Part shown: in pieces, positions 17,342 through 28,163 of the stretch | Layout of the letters: the number at the start of each line of letters is the position of its first letter | Position numbering within the stretch: position 1 is the first letter of the stretch | Assembly (NCBI RefSeq): GCF_900105785.1 | Contig: NZ_LT629799.1 | Location: forward strand, 1,674,001-1,738,000 | DNA length: 64,000 nt | Reading direction: 5' to 3' | From: Microlunatus sagamiharensis | Lineage (GTDB): Bacteria; Actinomycetota; Actinomycetes; Propionibacteriales; Propionibacteriaceae | Position numbers and translations under genes: made by a program | The notes under the pieces: generated by a model | Databases searched by the model: none | Told to the model about the DNA's origin: nothing | The model's input: the letters and a program-made list of their open reading frames with translations, nothing else

Positions 17342-18480
17342 GCGCACCGACCCGGACCGAGCCCGGGCTGCGGGTCGAGGAGCTGCGCGGGTTCCGCGTC
17401 GGAGTGACCTCCGACCGCCGGTCCGAGGACCTCGTCGCCGCGCTCCAGCGGCGCGGCGCGCAGGTGCTGCACGCCCCGGCCCTGCGGATCGTGCCCCACG
17501 AGCAGGACGCAGCGCTCGTCGAGGAGACGCGGGCGCTGATCCGGGCCCGCCCCGAGGTCGTCCTGCTGACCACGGGCTACGGCGTACGGCGCTGGTTCGA
17601 GGTGGCCGACGCCGCTGGGCTGGGCGCCGCCCTGACCGCCGTCCTCGACGACGCCCAGATCTTCGCGCGCGGGCCGAAGGCGGTCGGCGCCGTCCGCGCG
17701 GCGGGCCTCCTCGACGTGCAGACGAGCGAGATCGACACCACCGCGGCGCTGGTCGACGCGATCACCGGCCACGGCCTGGGCGGTCGGCGGGTCGCCATCC
17801 AGCTGCACGGGTCGACCGACCACGACGCGCTGCGGCGCCTGGCCGACGTCAGCGCCGAGGTGCTGACCGTGACGCCCTACCGCTGGGTCCGGCCGAGCGG
17901 TGACCGGCTCCTGCGGCTGGTCGAGGCGACCTGCTCGCGCCAGCTCGACGCGATCACCTACACCAGCGCACCGGGCGCGGCGGCGACGCTCGAGGCGGCC
18001 CGGGCCGCGGGCCTCGGGCCGGAGTTCGTCCGTGCCCACCGCGAGCACGTCACCGCGGCCGCCGTCGGCCCGGTCACCGCGCAGCCGCTCCTCGACGCCG
18101 GGATCGTCCCCGTGGTGCCGGAGCGCCACCGCCTCGGCGCCCTCATCCGGCTCGTCTGCGACGACCTGGCCCGCCACCACGTGCAGGTCTACCGGGCCCA
18201 CGACACGCTGGTGGAGGTCCGCGGGCGCAGCGTCTCCGTCGGCGGGCGCAACGTGCTGCTCGGCCCGAACGCCCTGGTGCTGTTCAAGACCCTCGCCGCG
18301 GGCCGCGGCGTCGTGCCGCGTTCGGAGCTCGTGGCGGCGCTGCCCGACCCGCTCGACGACCACGCCCTCGAGGTGGCGATGAGCCGGCTGCGCCGCACGC
18401 TCGACCTGCCCGGCCTGATCACCACCGTCGTCCGCCGCGGCTACCGCTTCACCGGCGTCCGCGTCGACGTCCCCGCGTGA
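17338..18480 (+). CDS. nnaR: HemD-like domain fused to winged helix, NnaR-type nitrate regulator
   Basis: Protein of 380 aa with two parts. Residues about 15-265 resemble uroporphyrinogen-III synthase (FRVGVTSDRRSEDLVAALQR, VVLLTTGYGVRRWFE, AITYTSAPGAAATLEAA, HVTAAAVGPVTAQPLLDAG). Residues about 285-378 form an OmpR/PhoB-type DNA-binding winged helix (VLLGPNALVLFKTLAAGRG, SRLRRTLDLPGLITTVVRRGYRF). This architecture next to nitrate genes is that of NnaR, a co-activator working with GlnR in streptomycetes and mycobacteria. Translationally coupled to cobA by GTGA. Whether the HemD part keeps synthase activity is unknown; context favours a regulatory role. The gene ends before a hairpin shared with convergent gltD. 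Confidence 0.85.
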   Translation: MSAPTRTEPGLRVEELRGFRVGVTSDRRSEDLVAALQRRGAQVLHAPALRIVPHEQDAALVEETRALIRARPEVVLLTTGYGVRRWFEVADAAGLGAALTAVLDDAQIFARGPKAVGAVRAAGLLDVQTSEIDTTAALVDAITGHGLGGRRVAIQLHGSTDHDALRRLADVSAEVLTVTPYRWVRPSGDRLLRLVEATCSRQLDAITYTSAPGAAATLEAARAAGLGPEFVRAHREHVTAAAVGPVTAQPLLDAGIVPVVPERHRLGALIRLVCDDLARHHVQVYRAHDTLVEVRGRSVSVGGRNVLLGPNALVLFKTLAAGRGVVPRSELVAALPDPLDDHALEVAMSRLRRTLDLPGLITTVVRRGYRFTGVRVDVPA

Positions 18481-18525
18481 CCCACCGGCCCAGACGACCG
18501 ACCCCGCACGACCGACTCCGCACGA

Positions 18526-18596
18526 CCGCGAGCGGTAGGTTGCCGCGCGATCTCGCGAGGAGAAGGCGCCGCAACCTACCGCTCGGCGGTGGTCCG
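18526..18596. terminator. Nested hairpin between convergent nnaR and gltD
   Basis: A perfect 15-bp outer stem pairs 18529-18543 with 18579-18593 (CGAGCGGTAGGTTGC and its complement), extendable outward with one bulge. A small CGCGA/TCGCG hairpin sits in the loop. It lies about 50 nt past nnaR and 30 nt past gltD, so it would work for both genes. Confidence 0.6.
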
Positions 18597-18619
18597 GGTG
18601 GGGCTGAGGCGGGTCGGGG

Positions 18620-20086
18620 TCAGACCATCAGCTGACGGACCTGCGGCCCGATCGGGCGCGGCAGGGCCGACGAGCCGCTGAGGTAGGTGTCCACGCCGTT
18701 GGCACAGGCCCGGCCCTCGGCGATCGCCCAGACGATCAGCGACTGCCCGCGGCCCGCGTCGCCGCAGACGAAGACGCCCTCGACGTCGGTCGCGTACTGC
18801 TCGTCGCGCGCGATGTTGCCGCGCGGGTCGAGGCCGACGCCGAGCTGCTCGACGAGCATCTGCTTCTCCGGGCCGGTGAAGCCCATCGCCAGCAGCACGA
18901 GCTCGGCGGGGATCTCCTTCTCCGTCCCCTCGATCGCCGTGAGCTTGCCGCCCTCGAAGACGACCTCGGACAGCACCAGGGTCTTGACCGACCCGTGGTC
19001 GTCCCCGCGGAACTCGGAGGTGGACACGGAGTAGACCCGCTCCCCCGACTCCTCGTGGGCGGAGCTGACCCGGTAGGTCATCGGGTAGGTCGGCCAGGGC
19101 TGGTTCTCGGGCCGGTCGGTCGGCGGGGTCGGCATGATCTCCAGCTGCGTGACCGAGGCCGCGCCCTGGCGGATCGCCGTGCCGAGGCAGTCCGCGCCGG
19201 TGTCGCCGCCGCCGATGATCACGACGTGCTTGCCGGCCGCGCTGATCTGGTCCTCGGGCGCGTTGCCGAGCGCCGCGCGGTTGCCCTGCGGCAGGTACTC
19301 CATCGCCTGGTGGATGCCCTTGAGCTCGCGTCCCGGCACCGGCAGGTCGCGCCCGACGGTCGAGCCGATGGCGATGACGACCGCGTCGTAGCGCTCCTTG
19401 AGCTGCGTCCAGGTCACCGAGCCGCCGACGTCGACGCCGGTGCGGAAGTTGGTGCCCTCGTCGCGCATCTGGCGGATGCGACGGTCGAGGACCTTCTTCT
19501 CCATCTTGAACTCGGGGATGCCGTAGCGCAGCAGGCCGCCGGGGGCGTCCGCGCGCTCGTACACCGCGACGGTGTGGCCGGTACGCGTCAGCTGCTGGGC
19601 CGCGGCCAGGCCGGACGGGCCGGAGCCGACCACGGCGACCGTCTTGCCGGTCAGCCAGTCCGCGGGCTGCGGGTCGACGCGGCGCTCGTCCCACGCCTTG
19701 TCGATGATCGAGACCTCGACGTTCTTGATCGTCACCGCGTCGCGGTTGATCCCGACCACGCAGGCCGTCTCGCACGGGGCCGGGCAGAGCCGCCCGGTGA
19801 ACTCCGGGAAGTTGTTCGTGGCGTGCAGCCGCTCCAGCGCCTCGTCCCAGTCGCTGCGCCACACCAGGTCGTTCCACTCGGGGATCAGGTTCCCCAGCGG
19901 GCAGCCGGTGTGGCAGAACGGGATGCCGCAGTCCATGCAGCGCCCGGCCTGCTCGCTGATGATCGGCAGCAGCGCCCGCCCCGGCGTACCGGGGTAGACC
20001 TCGTTCCAGTCGTGCACGCGCTCGCTCACGGGCCGCCGCTCGGCGACCTTCCGCGGCGTCGTGATGAACCCACGCGGGTCAGCCAT
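18620..20086 (-). CDS. gltD: Glutamate synthase small (beta) subunit
   Basis: NADPH-oxidising beta subunit of GOGAT, 488 aa, feeding electrons to GltB. The N-terminal domain carries cysteines for two [4Fe-4S] clusters ([17 protein letters not shown] and [10 protein letters not shown]). FAD- and NADPH-binding folds follow ([18 protein letters not shown] and [17 protein letters not shown]), ending in the FAD motif [25 protein letters not shown] 20086 has GGAG 7 nt upstream. It lies 27 nt downstream of gltB, as a two-gene operon. Confidence 0.97.
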   Translation of the reverse strand: MADPRGFITTPRKVAERRPVSERVHDWNEVYPGTPGRALLPIISEQAGRCMDCGIPFCHTGCPLGNLIPEWNDLVWRSDWDEALERLHATNNFPEFTGRLCPAPCETACVVGINRDAVTIKNVEVSIIDKAWDERRVDPQPADWLTGKTVAVVGSGPSGLAAAQQLTRTGHTVAVYERADAPGGLLRYGIPEFKMEKKVLDRRIRQMRDEGTNFRTGVDVGGSVTWTQLKERYDAVVIAIGSTVGRDLPVPGRELKGIHQAMEYLPQGNRAALGNAPEDQISAAGKHVVIIGGGDTGADCLGTAIRQGAASVTQLEIMPTPPTDRPENQPWPTYPMTYRVSSAHEESGERVYSVSTSEFRGDDHGSVKTLVLSEVVFEGGKLTAIEGTEKEIPAELVLLAMGFTGPEKQMLVEQLGVGLDPRGNIARDEQYATDVEGVFVCGDAGRGQSLIVWAIAEGRACANGVDTYLSGSSALPRPIGPQVRQLMV

Positions 20087-20113
20087 GAGATGTCTCCGTC
20101 GTCAGGGTGCGCA

Positions 20114-23100
20114 TTACTTGGCGACCGCGGCCATCATGCGGCGGGTGGTCTCGGCCTCGTCGAGGCCCTCGGACTCCGCCGCCTCGCGGGCGGCGACGAC
20201 CTTGGCGTACTCGCGCGGCAGGACCTTGGTGAAGCGCGTCGCGGCGTGCTCCCAGTCGGCGAGCAGCCCGGCCGCCACCTCGGAGCCGGTCTCCTCCAGG
20301 TGACGCTTGACCAGGCCCTGCAGCAGCTCGAGGTCGGCCTCGCCCGGGTCGATCGCGTCGACCATCTCGGTGTTGAGCAGGTCGCGGTCCAGGTCGAGGA
20401 AGTACGCGATGCCGCCGGACATGCCGGCGGCGACGTTGCGCCCCGTCCGCCCGAGGACCACCGCGACACCGCCGGTCATGTACTCGCAGCCGTGGTCGCC
20501 GAGACCCTCGACGACCGCGGTGGCCCCGGAGTTGCGGACGCAGAAGCGCTCGCCCACCTGGCCGGCGACGAAGATCTCGCCACCGGTGGCGCCGTAGCCG
20601 ATGACGTTGCCGGCGATGATGTTCTCGCTCGCCACGAACGTCGAGGCGCGGTCCGGGCGGAGCACGAGCCGCCCGCCGGACAGGCCCTTGCCGAGGTAGT
20701 CGTTGCTGTCGCCCTCGAGGCGCAGCGTGATCCCGGCGGGGACGAACGCGCCGAAGCTCTGGCCCGCCGACCCCGTGAAGGTGAGGTCGATCGTGCCGTC
20801 GGGCAGGCCCTGCCCACGGGTCGCCTTCGTCACCTCGTGGCCGAGGATCGTGCCGACCGTACGATCCACGTTGCGGATGGGCAGCGTGGCACGGACGGCC
20901 TCGCCCGACTCGAGCGCGGGGCGGCAGATCTCGATGAGCCGCTGGTCGAGCTTGTCGGCCAGCCCGTGGTCCTGCGTGGTGACGTTGTGCAGCGGGGCGC
21001 CCTCGGGCAGCTCCGGGCGGTGCAGCATCGGGGCCAGGTCGAGCCCGTGCGCCTTCCAGTGGGTCTCGGCCTGCGTGGTGTCGAGCAGCTCGACGTGGCC
21101 GACGGCCTCGGCGAGCGTGCGGAACCCCAGCGCCGCGAGGTGCTCGCGCACCTCCTCGGCGATGAACTCGAAGAAGTTCACGACGAACTCGGGCTTGCCG
21201 GAGAACTTCTGGCGCAGCTCGGCGTTCTGCGTCGCGACGCCGACCGGGCAGGTGTCGAGGTGGCAGACCCGCATCATGATGCAGCCGCTGACGACCAGCG
21301 GTGCGGTCGCGAAGCCGAACTCCTCGGCCCCGAGCAGCGCGCCGATGATGACGTCACGACCGGTCTTGAGCTGACCGTCGACCTGCACGACGATGCGGTC
21401 GCGCAGCCCGTTGACCAGCAGCGTCTGCTGGGTCTCGGCGAGGCCGAGCTCCCAGGGCCCGCCGGCGTGCTTGAGCGAGGTCAGCGGAGCCGCGCCCGTG
21501 CCGCCGTCGTGGCCGGAGACCAGCACGACGTCGGCCTTGGCCTTGCTCACGCCCGCCGCGACCGTGCCGACGCCGACCTCGGCCACCAGCTTCACGTGGA
21601 CCCGTGCGCTCGGGTTGGCGCACTTGAGGTCGTGGATGAGCTGCTTGAGGTCCTCGATCGAGTAGATGTCGTGGTGCGGCGGCGGCGAGATGAGCCCGAC
21701 GCCCGGCGTCGAGTGCCGCGTCTTGGCGACCCACGGGTAGACCTTCTGGCCGGGCAGCTGGCCGCCCTCGCCGGGCTTGGCGCCCTGCGCCATCTTGATC
21801 TGGATGTCGGTGGCATTGGTGAGGTAGTCGCTCGTCACGCCGAACCGGCCCGACGCGACCTGCTTGATCGCGCTGCGCCGCTCGGGGTCGTAGAGGCGGT
21901 CGACGTCCTCGCCGCCCTCACCGGTGTTGGACTTGCCGCCGAGGCGGTTCATCGCGATCGCCAGGGTCTGGTGCGCCTCGAGGCTGATCGAGCCGTACGA
22001 CATCGCCCCGGTGGAGAAGCGCTTGACGATCTCGCTGACCGGCTCGACCTCCTCGATCGGGATCGAGGGGCGCGAGTCGCTGATCCGGAGCAGCCCGCGC
22101 AGCGTCATCAGCCGCTCGGCCTGAGAGTCGATGTGCGACGTGTACTGCTTGAAGATGTCGTAGCGCCCGGTCCGGGTGCTGTGCTGCAGCCGGAAGACCG
22201 TCTCGGGGTCGAACAGGTGCGGCTCGCCCTCGCGGCGCCACTGGTACTCCCCGCCGATCGGCAGGGTGCGGTGGGCCTGCGGGATGCCGTTCGACGGGTA
22301 CGCGACCAGGTGGCGGCGCCGGACCTCCTCGGCCAGCTGCGCCAGGGTGACCCCGCCGAGCTTGGAGGTCGTGCCGGTGAAGTAGCGCTCGACGACGTCC
22401 TTGGACAGGCCGAGCGCCTCGAAGATCTGCGCGCCGGTGTAGGAGGCGACGGTCGAGACGCCCATCTTGCTCATGACCTTGAGGACGCCCTTGCCGAGCG
22501 CCTTGACCACGTTCTTGACCGCGACCTCGGGCTCGACGCTGGTGTAGACGCCGCGCCGGGCCAGGTCCTCGGCGGACTCGATGGCCAGGTAGGGGTTGAC
22601 CGCGGCCGCGCCGTAGCCGATCAGCAGCGCGACGTGGTGCACCTCGCGCACGTCGCCGGCCTCGACGACGAGCCCGACCTGCGTACGGGTCTTCTCCCGC
22701 ACCAGGTGGTGGTGCACCGCGGCGGTGAGCAGCAGCGACGGGATCGGCGCCAGCTCGGCGTTGGAGTGCCGGTCGCTGAGCAGGATGATCCGGGCGCCGT
22801 CGGCGATGGCCTGGCTGACCTCGGCGCAGATGTCGTCGAGCGCCTCGACGAGGCCCTCCTCGCCGCGGGCGACGTCGTAGCGGCCGCGGGCCACGTGCGT
22901 CGCGTAGCCCGGCAGGTCGCCGTGCCGGTTGATCTTGACGATCTTGGCCAGGTCGTCGTTGTCGAGCACCGGGAAGGGCAGCACCAGGCGCCGGCACGAG
23001 GCCGGGCCGGGCTCCAGCAGGTTCTGCTCGGACCCGATGGTGTTGAACAGCGAGGTGACGAGCTCCTCGCGGATCGCGTCCAGCGGCGGGTTCGTCACCT

Positions 23101-24640
23101 GCGCGAAGAGCTGGCTGAAGTAGTCGAACAGCAGCCGCGGCTTCTCGCTCAGCGCGGCGATCGGGGTGTCGGTGCCCATCGAGCCGATCGGCTCGGCGCC
23201 CCCGGAGGCCATCGGCGACAGGATGAGGCGCAGGTCCTCCTCGGTGTAGCCGAAGACCTGCTGGCGCCGGGTCACGGAGGCGTGGCTGTGCACGACGTGC
23301 TCGCGCTCGGGCAGGTCGCCGAGCGCGATGCGCCCGGCGCTCAGCCACTCCCCGTACGGCGCCGCCGCGGCGAGGGAGTCCTTGACCTCGTCGTTGTCGA
23401 TGATCCGGTGCTCGGCGAGGTCGACCAGGAACATCCGGCCCGGCTGCAGCCGGCCCTTCTGCACGATCTTCTCCGCCGGGATGTCGAGGACGCCGGCCTC
23501 GGAGGCCAGCACGACGAGACCGTCGTCGGTGACCCAGAAGCGGCCCGGGCGCAGGCCGTTGCGGTCGAGGACCGCGCCCACCTGCGTGCCGTCGGTGAAG
23601 ACGACGCCGGCCGGGCCGTCCCAGGGCTCCATCAGGCAGGAGTGGAACGCGTAGAAGTCCTTGCGGCGCTGATCCATCGTGGGGTTGTTCTCCCACGCCT
23701 CCGGGATCATCATCAGCATCGCGTGCGGCAGCGAGCGCCCGCCGAGGTGCAGCAGCTCGACGACCTCGTCGAAGGAGGTCGAGTCGGACGCGTCGGGGGT
23801 GCAGATCGGGTAGAGCCGCTCCAGGTCGCCGGGGATCAGGTCGCTGGCCAGCAGCGCCTCCCGGGCGCGCATCCAGTTGCGGTTGCCCTTGACGGTGTTG
23901 ATCTCGCCGTTGTGGGCGATCATCCGGTACGGGTGCGCGAGCTCCCACGACGGGAACGTGTTGGTCGAGAAGCGCGAGTGGACCACGGCCAGCGCGCTCT
24001 CCACGCGGGGGTCCAGCAGCTCGGGGAAGACGAGCTCGAGCTGCTCGGTGGTCAGCATGCCCTTGTAGACGAGCGTGCGGCACGACAGCGAGGAGAAGTA
24101 GACCCCGGCCTCGTGCTGCGCGCGGCGGCGCAGGCAGAAGACGAGCCGCTCCAGCGCGAGGCCCTGGACGGGCTGGCCCGACGGCGTGACGAACAGCTGC
24201 TCGAAGACCGGCATGGTCGAGCGCGTCAGGTCCGACAGCGAGGCGTCGTCGGTCGCGACCGTGCGCCACCCGAGGACCCGCAGCCCCTCCTCCGCCGCGA
24301 CCGCCTCGATCGTCTCCTTGGCCGCGCGGCGCGCGGCCTCGTCGACGGGCAGGTAGGCGTTGCCGACCGCGTACGTCCCGGCCGGCGGCAGCTCGAAGCC
24401 GGCCACCGAGCGCAGGAAGGCGTCCGGGACCTGGATGAGGATGCCCGCGCCGTCGCCGGTCTTGGGGTCGGCACCGGTGGCACCGCGGTGGTCGAGGTTG
24501 CGCAGCGCCTCGAGGCCCTGCTCGACGATCGCGTGGCTGGCGACGCCGTCGAGCGTGGCCACGAAGGCCACGCCGCACGCGTCGTGGTCGTGGGCCGGGT
24601 CGTAGAGGCCCTGGGCCTGGGGCTTGGCGAGCAGAGTCAC
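20114..24640 (-). CDS. gltB: Glutamate synthase large (alpha) subunit
   Basis: Transfers glutamine amide nitrogen to 2-oxoglutarate, making two glutamates; 1508 aa. The catalytic Cys22 of the class II amidotransferase domain ([11 protein letters not shown]) is exposed after removal of a 21-residue propeptide. A central domain, the FMN-binding synthase barrel ([20 protein letters not shown]), the [3Fe-4S] cysteines C1120, C1126 and C1131 ([12 protein letters not shown]), and the C-terminal beta-helix follow. The start is GTG 24640 because AGGAG lies 6 nt upstream; an ATG at 24691 gives a 17-residue longer product without such a site. With nasA/nirBD close by, the window covers nitrate to glutamate. 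Confidence 0.97.
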   Translation of the reverse strand: MTLLAKPQAQGLYDPAHDHDACGVAFVATLDGVASHAIVEQGLEALRNLDHRGATGADPKTGDGAGILIQVPDAFLRSVAGFELPPAGTYAVGNAYLPVDEAARRAAKETIEAVAAEEGLRVLGWRTVATDDASLSDLTRSTMPVFEQLFVTPSGQPVQGLALERLVFCLRRRAQHEAGVYFSSLSCRTLVYKGMLTTEQLELVFPELLDPRVESALAVVHSRFSTNTFPSWELAHPYRMIAHNGEINTVKGNRNWMRAREALLASDLIPGDLERLYPICTPDASDSTSFDEVVELLHLGGRSLPHAMLMMIPEAWENNPTMDQRRKDFYAFHSCLMEPWDGPAGVVFTDGTQVGAVLDRNGLRPGRFWVTDDGLVVLASEAGVLDIPAEKIVQKGRLQPGRMFLVDLAEHRIIDNDEVKDSLAAAAPYGEWLSAGRIALGDLPEREHVVHSHASVTRRQQVFGYTEEDLRLILSPMASGGAEPIGSMGTDTPIAALSEKPRLLFDYFSQLFAQVTNPPLDAIREELVTSLFNTIGSEQNLLEPGPASCRRLVLPFPVLDNDDLAKIVKINRHGDLPGYATHVARGRYDVARGEEGLVEALDDICAEVSQAIADGARIILLSDRHSNAELAPIPSLLLTAAVHHHLVREKTRTQVGLVVEAGDVREVHHVALLIGYGAAAVNPYLAIESAEDLARRGVYTSVEPEVAVKNVVKALGKGVLKVMSKMGVSTVASYTGAQIFEALGLSKDVVERYFTGTTSKLGGVTLAQLAEEVRRRHLVAYPSNGIPQAHRTLPIGGEYQWRREGEPHLFDPETVFRLQHSTRTGRYDIFKQYTSHIDSQAERLMTLRGLLRISDSRPSIPIEEVEPVSEIVKRFSTGAMSYGSISLEAHQTLAIAMNRLGGKSNTGEGGEDVDRLYDPERRSAIKQVASGRFGVTSDYLTNATDIQIKMAQGAKPGEGGQLPGQKVYPWVAKTRHSTPGVGLISPPPHHDIYSIEDLKQLIHDLKCANPSARVHVKLVAEVGVGTVAAGVSKAKADVVLVSGHDGGTGAAPLTSLKHAGGPWELGLAETQQTLLVNGLRDRIVVQVDGQLKTGRDVIIGALLGAEEFGFATAPLVVSGCIMMRVCHLDTCPVGVATQNAELRQKFSGKPEFVVNFFEFIAEEVREHLAALGFRTLAEAVGHVELLDTTQAETHWKAHGLDLAPMLHRPELPEGAPLHNVTTQDHGLADKLDQRLIEICRPALESGEAVRATLPIRNVDRTVGTILGHEVTKATRGQGLPDGTIDLTFTGSAGQSFGAFVPAGITLRLEGDSNDYLGKGLSGGRLVLRPDRASTFVASENIIAGNVIGYGATGGEIFVAGQVGERFCVRNSGATAVVEGLGDHGCEYMTGGVAVVLGRTGRNVAAGMSGGIAYFLDLDRDLLNTEMVDAIDPGEADLELLQGLVKRHLEETGSEVAAGLLADWEHAATRFTKVLPREYAKVVAAREAAESEGLDEAETTRRMMAAVAK

Positions 24641-24900
24641 GTCGGACTCCTGTCGTTCGTGGGCCGAGGGGGCTCGGCTCCGGCTCATCATCGGGCTCAG
24701 CTGCGGTCTCAGCTGGGGTCACGAACAGGCGCCCGGGACGTCACTGGCCAGGAGCGGGAGGATGCTAGCGCAGCAGCGCAGGCATCGCAGGTCTGATGTT
24801 TCGGCCTGGGACACGCGTGTGGTTGCGCGGCGTCACGGCGTTCATCGGTGCTGGCGGGAGGTCGGCATGGGTGGCGCGACCGCAGTTCCTAGGCAGTCCT
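24641..24900 (-). other. Long untranslated leader of gltB
   Basis: No convincing gene is present in this 260-nt stretch. Near the gltB start (24671-24718) an imperfect 12-nt unit with core CAGCTGAG is repeated in tandem. A TAGCAT hexamer at 24762-24767 (minus strand) is a second possible -10. I found no GlnR-type 11-bp-spaced array here, unlike at nasA. Confidence 0.4.
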
Positions 24901-24906
24901 ACTATA
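24901..24906 (-). promoter_or_regulatory. Candidate -10 box of gltBD
   Basis: TATAGT on the minus strand, close to the sigma-A consensus and rare in such GC-rich DNA. A weak -35 (TGAGGA) lies 17 nt upstream, inside the end of lgt. It would give a leader of about 250 nt. Confidence 0.35.
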
Positions 24907-24926
24907 CGGGCGTCGCGGACGGCTCC

Positions 24927-25889
24927 TCACCGTTCGGACGGCTCCTCGGACGCCGACGGTGCGGTCTCGCGGGCCTCGTCGGCCTGCTCGGGCTCGTCGG
25001 CCTGCTCGGGCTCGTCCGGCTCCCCGGGTCCGGCGCCCGGGGCGCCCTCCTCGACGACGGCCTCGCGGCCGGGACGGTGGCGCGACAGCCAGACCAGCAC
25101 GAGCGCGGCACCCACGAAGGTGATCAGCGAGGTGTAGTTGTTGAGACGGAAGCCACCGATCTCGTTGACCGTGTCGATCCGCAGCGCCTCGATCCAGAAC
25201 CGCCCGAGCGAGTAGAGCATCACGTAGAGCGCGAAGACCCTGCCGTGGCCCAGCCGGAAGCGGCGGTCCAGGACGACCAGCAGGACGGCCACGACGGCGA
25301 CGTCCCAGAGCAGCTCGTAGAGGAACGTCGGGTGGAAGGTCGCGTACTGCTCGTAGCCCTGCGGCCGGTAGCGCGGCGCGATCTCCAGGCCCCAGGGCAA
25401 CGTCGTCGGCCGCCCGAAGAGCTCTTGGTTGAACCAGTTGCCGAGCCGCCCGATCCCCTGCGCGACCGCGATGCCCGGGGCGCAGGCGTCGAGCAGGGCC
25501 GGGAAGCGGATCCCGCGGCGACGGGCGACGAGCCAGCCGCCGAGCGCCCCGAGGGCGACCGCGCCCCAGATCCCGAGACCGCCCTGCCAGATCTTGAGCG
25601 CGTCGACCGGGTTGCGCCCGGGGCCGAAGTAGAGCTCGTAGTCGGTGATGACGTGGTAGATCCGGGCGCCGACGATGCCCGCCGGCACGGCGACCACGAC
25701 GACGGACTCCAGCCCGTCGGAGGTCCCCCCGCGGGCGCGCCAGCGGCGCGTCGCGACGACCATCCCGACGATGATCCCCGCGATGATGCAGAGCGCGTAC
25801 GCCCGCAGCGGCAGCGGGCCCAGGTGCCAGACGTTCTGGCCCGGGCTGGGGATGAAGAGCGGGGCGAGCGCGGACGCCGCCGGCGTCAC
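24927..25889 (-). CDS. lgt: Prolipoprotein diacylglyceryl transferase
   Basis: Transfers diacylglycerol from phosphatidylglycerol to the lipobox cysteine of prelipoproteins in the cytoplasmic membrane; 320 aa. Seven hydrophobic segments are visible, with the Lgt signature GRLGNWFNQELFG, the arginine-rich RIYHVITDYELYF region and the YSLGRFWIEALRID motif near the end. After the last helix comes a charged, Pro/Glu-rich tail of about 45 residues with a DEPEQA repeat, common in actinobacterial Lgt and variable in length. GTG 25889 overlaps the trpA stop by GTGA; longer reading upstream lies inside trpA. Confidence 0.95.
   Translation of the reverse strand: MTPAASALAPLFIPSPGQNVWHLGPLPLRAYALCIIAGIIVGMVVATRRWRARGGTSDGLESVVVVAVPAGIVGARIYHVITDYELYFGPGRNPVDALKIWQGGLGIWGAVALGALGGWLVARRRGIRFPALLDACAPGIAVAQGIGRLGNWFNQELFGRPTTLPWGLEIAPRYRPQGYEQYATFHPTFLYELLWDVAVVAVLLVVLDRRFRLGHGRVFALYVMLYSLGRFWIEALRIDTVNEIGGFRLNNYTSLITFVGAALVLVWLSRHRPGREAVVEEGAPGAGPGEPDEPEQADEPEQADEARETAPSASEEPSER
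24975..25010 (-). repeat. 18-bp tandem repeat in the lgt tail
   Basis: Two identical 18-bp units (24975-24992, 24993-25010) followed by a partial third, encoding the DEPEQA repeat at the Lgt C-terminus. In frame, so copy-number change would alter only tail length. Confidence 0.8.
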
Positions 25890-26746
25890 GAGTCGCCCCT
25901 GACCCCGCGCACGAGGTCGTCGACGACCGCGCGCAGCCGGGTCAGGTCCTCGGGCGTGCCCGCCTCCTCGGCGTCCAGCAGCGTGCGGACCAGCGCCGAG
26001 CCGACGATCGCGGCGTCGGCGTACGTGGTGACCTCGCGCGCCTGCGTGCCGTCGGAGATGCCCAGGCCGACGCCGACCATGGCGTCGGGCGAGGCGGCCC
26101 GGATGCGGGCGACGAGGTCGGGCGCGGCGGTCGAGCTCTGCGCGCGGGCGCCCGTCACGCCCATGACCGAGGTGGCGTAGACCCACCCGCGGCACGCGGC
26201 GACGGTCTCGGCCAGGCGCTCGTCGCTCGAGGAGGGCGAGACCAGGAAGATCCGGTCCAGCCCGTACGCGTCCGACACCTCGATCCAGGTGCCGGCCTCG
26301 TCCGGGGTCAGGTCGGGGGTGATGATCCCCGCGCCGCCGGCCGAGGCGAGGTCGCGGGCGAAGGCCTCGGCGCCGTAGTGCTCGACGAGGTTCCAGTAGG
26401 TCATGACGACGGCCGGGGTGCCGGCCTGGGCGAGCGCCTCGACGGCGGTGAAGGCGTCACGCGTCCGGACGCCGCGGGCCAGCGCGCGCGTGCCGGCGCG
26501 CTGGATCGTGACCCCGTCCATCATCGGGTCGCTGTAGGGCAGGCCGACCTCGACCAGGTCGACGCCCGGGCCGTCGCCCTCGCCGGTCAGCGCGCGCAGG
26601 GCGGACACCGACGTCGCGACGTCGGGGTAGCCCACGTGCAGGAAGGCGACGAGTGCTCCGCGGCCCTGCTCCTTGGCGGCGGCGAAGACCTGCCCGGAGC
26701 GCCCGCGGTCGAAGGTCGCCGTGGGCTCGGTGGTCGGCGCGCTCAC
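25886..26746 (-). CDS. trpA: Tryptophan synthase alpha chain
   Basis: Cleaves indole-3-glycerol phosphate to indole, channelled to TrpB; 286 aa TIM barrel. Conserved: [16 protein letters not shown] (catalytic Glu and Asp), the loop [19 protein letters not shown] and the phosphate-binding [12 protein letters not shown] 26746 overlaps the trpB stop (GTGA) and its own stop overlaps lgt in the same way. Confidence 0.96.
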   Translation of the reverse strand: MSAPTTEPTATFDRGRSGQVFAAAKEQGRGALVAFLHVGYPDVATSVSALRALTGEGDGPGVDLVEVGLPYSDPMMDGVTIQRAGTRALARGVRTRDAFTAVEALAQAGTPAVVMTYWNLVEHYGAEAFARDLASAGGAGIITPDLTPDEAGTWIEVSDAYGLDRIFLVSPSSSDERLAETVAACRGWVYATSVMGVTGARAQSSTAAPDLVARIRAASPDAMVGVGLGISDGTQAREVTTYADAAIVGSALVRTLLDAEEAGTPEDLTRLRAVVDDLVRGVRGDS

Positions 26747-28083
26747 AGCTGGACCGCCGTGGTGCTCGCGGGCCCGTCCTTCTCCATGCTCATGTCGAGC
26801 TCGGGGTCGGCGCTGAGGTTGGTGCCGACCGGCCGGCCGGACTCCGAGCCGGTGCCGCGGGTGTCGACGCCGAACCACTGGATGGCGGTGTCGACGTCCT
26901 TGTCACCGCGCCCGGACAGGTTGACCAGGACGATGTTCGGCTGGCCGTCGGCGCGCGGGGGCAGCGAACGGCCCAGGCGCAGGGCGCCGGCCAGGCCGTG
27001 GGCGGACTCGATGGCCGGGAGGATGCCCTCGCTGCGGGTCAGCAGGCGGAAGGCCTCCATGGCCTCGGTGTCGGTCACCGCCTCGTACGTCGCCCGGCCG
27101 GTCGCCGCGAGCCAGGAGTGCTCGGGGCCGACGCCCGGGTAGTCGAGGCCCGCGGAGATGGAGTGCGAGTCCTTCGTCTGGCCGTCGTCGTCCTGCAGCA
27201 CGAAGGTGCGCATGCCGTGCAGCACGCCGACCGAGCCGGCCGAGATCGTCGCGGCGTGGCGGCCGGTCTCGACGCCGTCGCCGCCGGCCTCGTAGCCGTG
27301 CAGGGCCACCCCGGAGTCACCGATGAAGTCGGCGAAGATGCCGAGCGCGTTGGAGCCGCCCCCGACGCAGGCGGCGACGGCGTCCGGCAGCCGCCCGTAC
27401 GAGGCGAGGACCTGGGCGCGCGCCTCGGTGCTGATGACGCGCTGAAACTCGCGGACCAGCAGCGGGAAGGGGTGCGGCCCGGCGACGGTGCCGATCAGGT
27501 AGTGGGTCTGGTCGACGCTGGCGACCCAGTCGCGCATCGCCTCGTTCATCGCGTCCTTGAGCGTCTGCGTGCCCGACTCGACGGCGATGACCTCGGCGCC
27601 GAGCAGGCGCATGCGGGCGACGTTCAGGGCCTGGCGCTCGGTGTCGACCTTGCCCATGTAGACGGTGCACTCGAGCCCGAAGAGGGCGGCGGCGGTCGCG
27701 GTGGCGACGCCGTGCTGCCCGGCGCCGGTCTCGGCGATGACGCGGGTCTTGCCCATCCGCCGGGTGAGCAGCGCCTGGCCGAGGACGTTGTTGATCTTGT
27801 GTGAGCCGGTGTGGTTCAGGTCCTCGCGCTTGAGCAGGATCAGCGGCGCCGGACCCTCCGCCGGACGGGCGTGCTCGGCGAAGCGCGTGGCCACCGTGAT
27901 GGGCGAGGGCCGGCCGGTGTAGTCGGCGAGCAGCTGCGCGAGCTCCGCCGCGAAGGCCGGGTCCTCGGAGGCGGAGCGGAACTCGGCCTCGAGCTGGGCG
28001 AGCGCCGTCCACAGCGCCTCCGGGACGAACTTGCCCCCGAAGTCCTCGAAGTGACCGCGGGCGTCGGGCAGGGCGCTGACCAT
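26743..28083 (-). CDS. trpB: Tryptophan synthase beta chain
   Basis: PLP enzyme joining indole and serine to tryptophan; 446 aa. The PLP lysine is in [10 protein letters not shown], the phosphate-binding glycines in [15 protein letters not shown], with [13 protein letters not shown] near the active site. The C-terminus is about 35 residues longer than in compact TrpB ([17 protein letters not shown] onward). The ATG at 28083 is preceded by a leaderless-type -10, so trpBA-lgt may have its own promoter separate from trpC. Confidence 0.96.
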   Translation of the reverse strand: MVSALPDARGHFEDFGGKFVPEALWTALAQLEAEFRSASEDPAFAAELAQLLADYTGRPSPITVATRFAEHARPAEGPAPLILLKREDLNHTGSHKINNVLGQALLTRRMGKTRVIAETGAGQHGVATATAAALFGLECTVYMGKVDTERQALNVARMRLLGAEVIAVESGTQTLKDAMNEAMRDWVASVDQTHYLIGTVAGPHPFPLLVREFQRVISTEARAQVLASYGRLPDAVAACVGGGSNALGIFADFIGDSGVALHGYEAGGDGVETGRHAATISAGSVGVLHGMRTFVLQDDDGQTKDSHSISAGLDYPGVGPEHSWLAATGRATYEAVTDTEAMEAFRLLTRSEGILPAIESAHGLAGALRLGRSLPPRADGQPNIVLVNLSGRGDKDVDTAIQWFGVDTRGTGSESGRPVGTNLSADPELDMSMEKDGPASTTAVQL

Positions 28084-28089
28084 GCGCCG

Positions 28090-28095
28090 AGGATA
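28090..28095 (-). promoter_or_regulatory. Leaderless -10 box of trpB
   Basis: TATCCT, then exactly 6 nt (CGGCGC), then the trpB ATG; no Shine-Dalgarno. It lies in the 80-bp trpC-trpB gap and suggests an internal promoter for trpBA-lgt. Confidence 0.5.
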
Positions 28096-28163
28096 CGGCG
28101 CCCAGCGCGCTCGCCCGCCTGCTTTGTCGAGCGGTGGTCAGGCTCCCGGGTGGGACGTGCGGG

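Noticed and set aside
24691-24691. ATG 24691 as start of gltB
   Set aside because: GTG 24640 has an ideally spaced AGGAG and puts the catalytic Cys at position 22, as expected for a short propeptide.
18995-24796. Open frame of 1933 codons opposite gltBD
   Set aside because: Spans two genes with clear motifs on the minus strand; the product has no recognisable domain. Stop-poor antisense frames are expected at this GC content. The same applies to 9048-13628.
24641-24926. GlnR box upstream of gltB
   Set aside because: Isolated GTCAC pentamers occur, but no second or third half-site at 11-bp spacing.
28084-28163. A trpM-like small gene between trpC and trpB
   Set aside because: Only 80 bp, no start codon with a plausible frame; the space holds a leaderless-type promoter instead.
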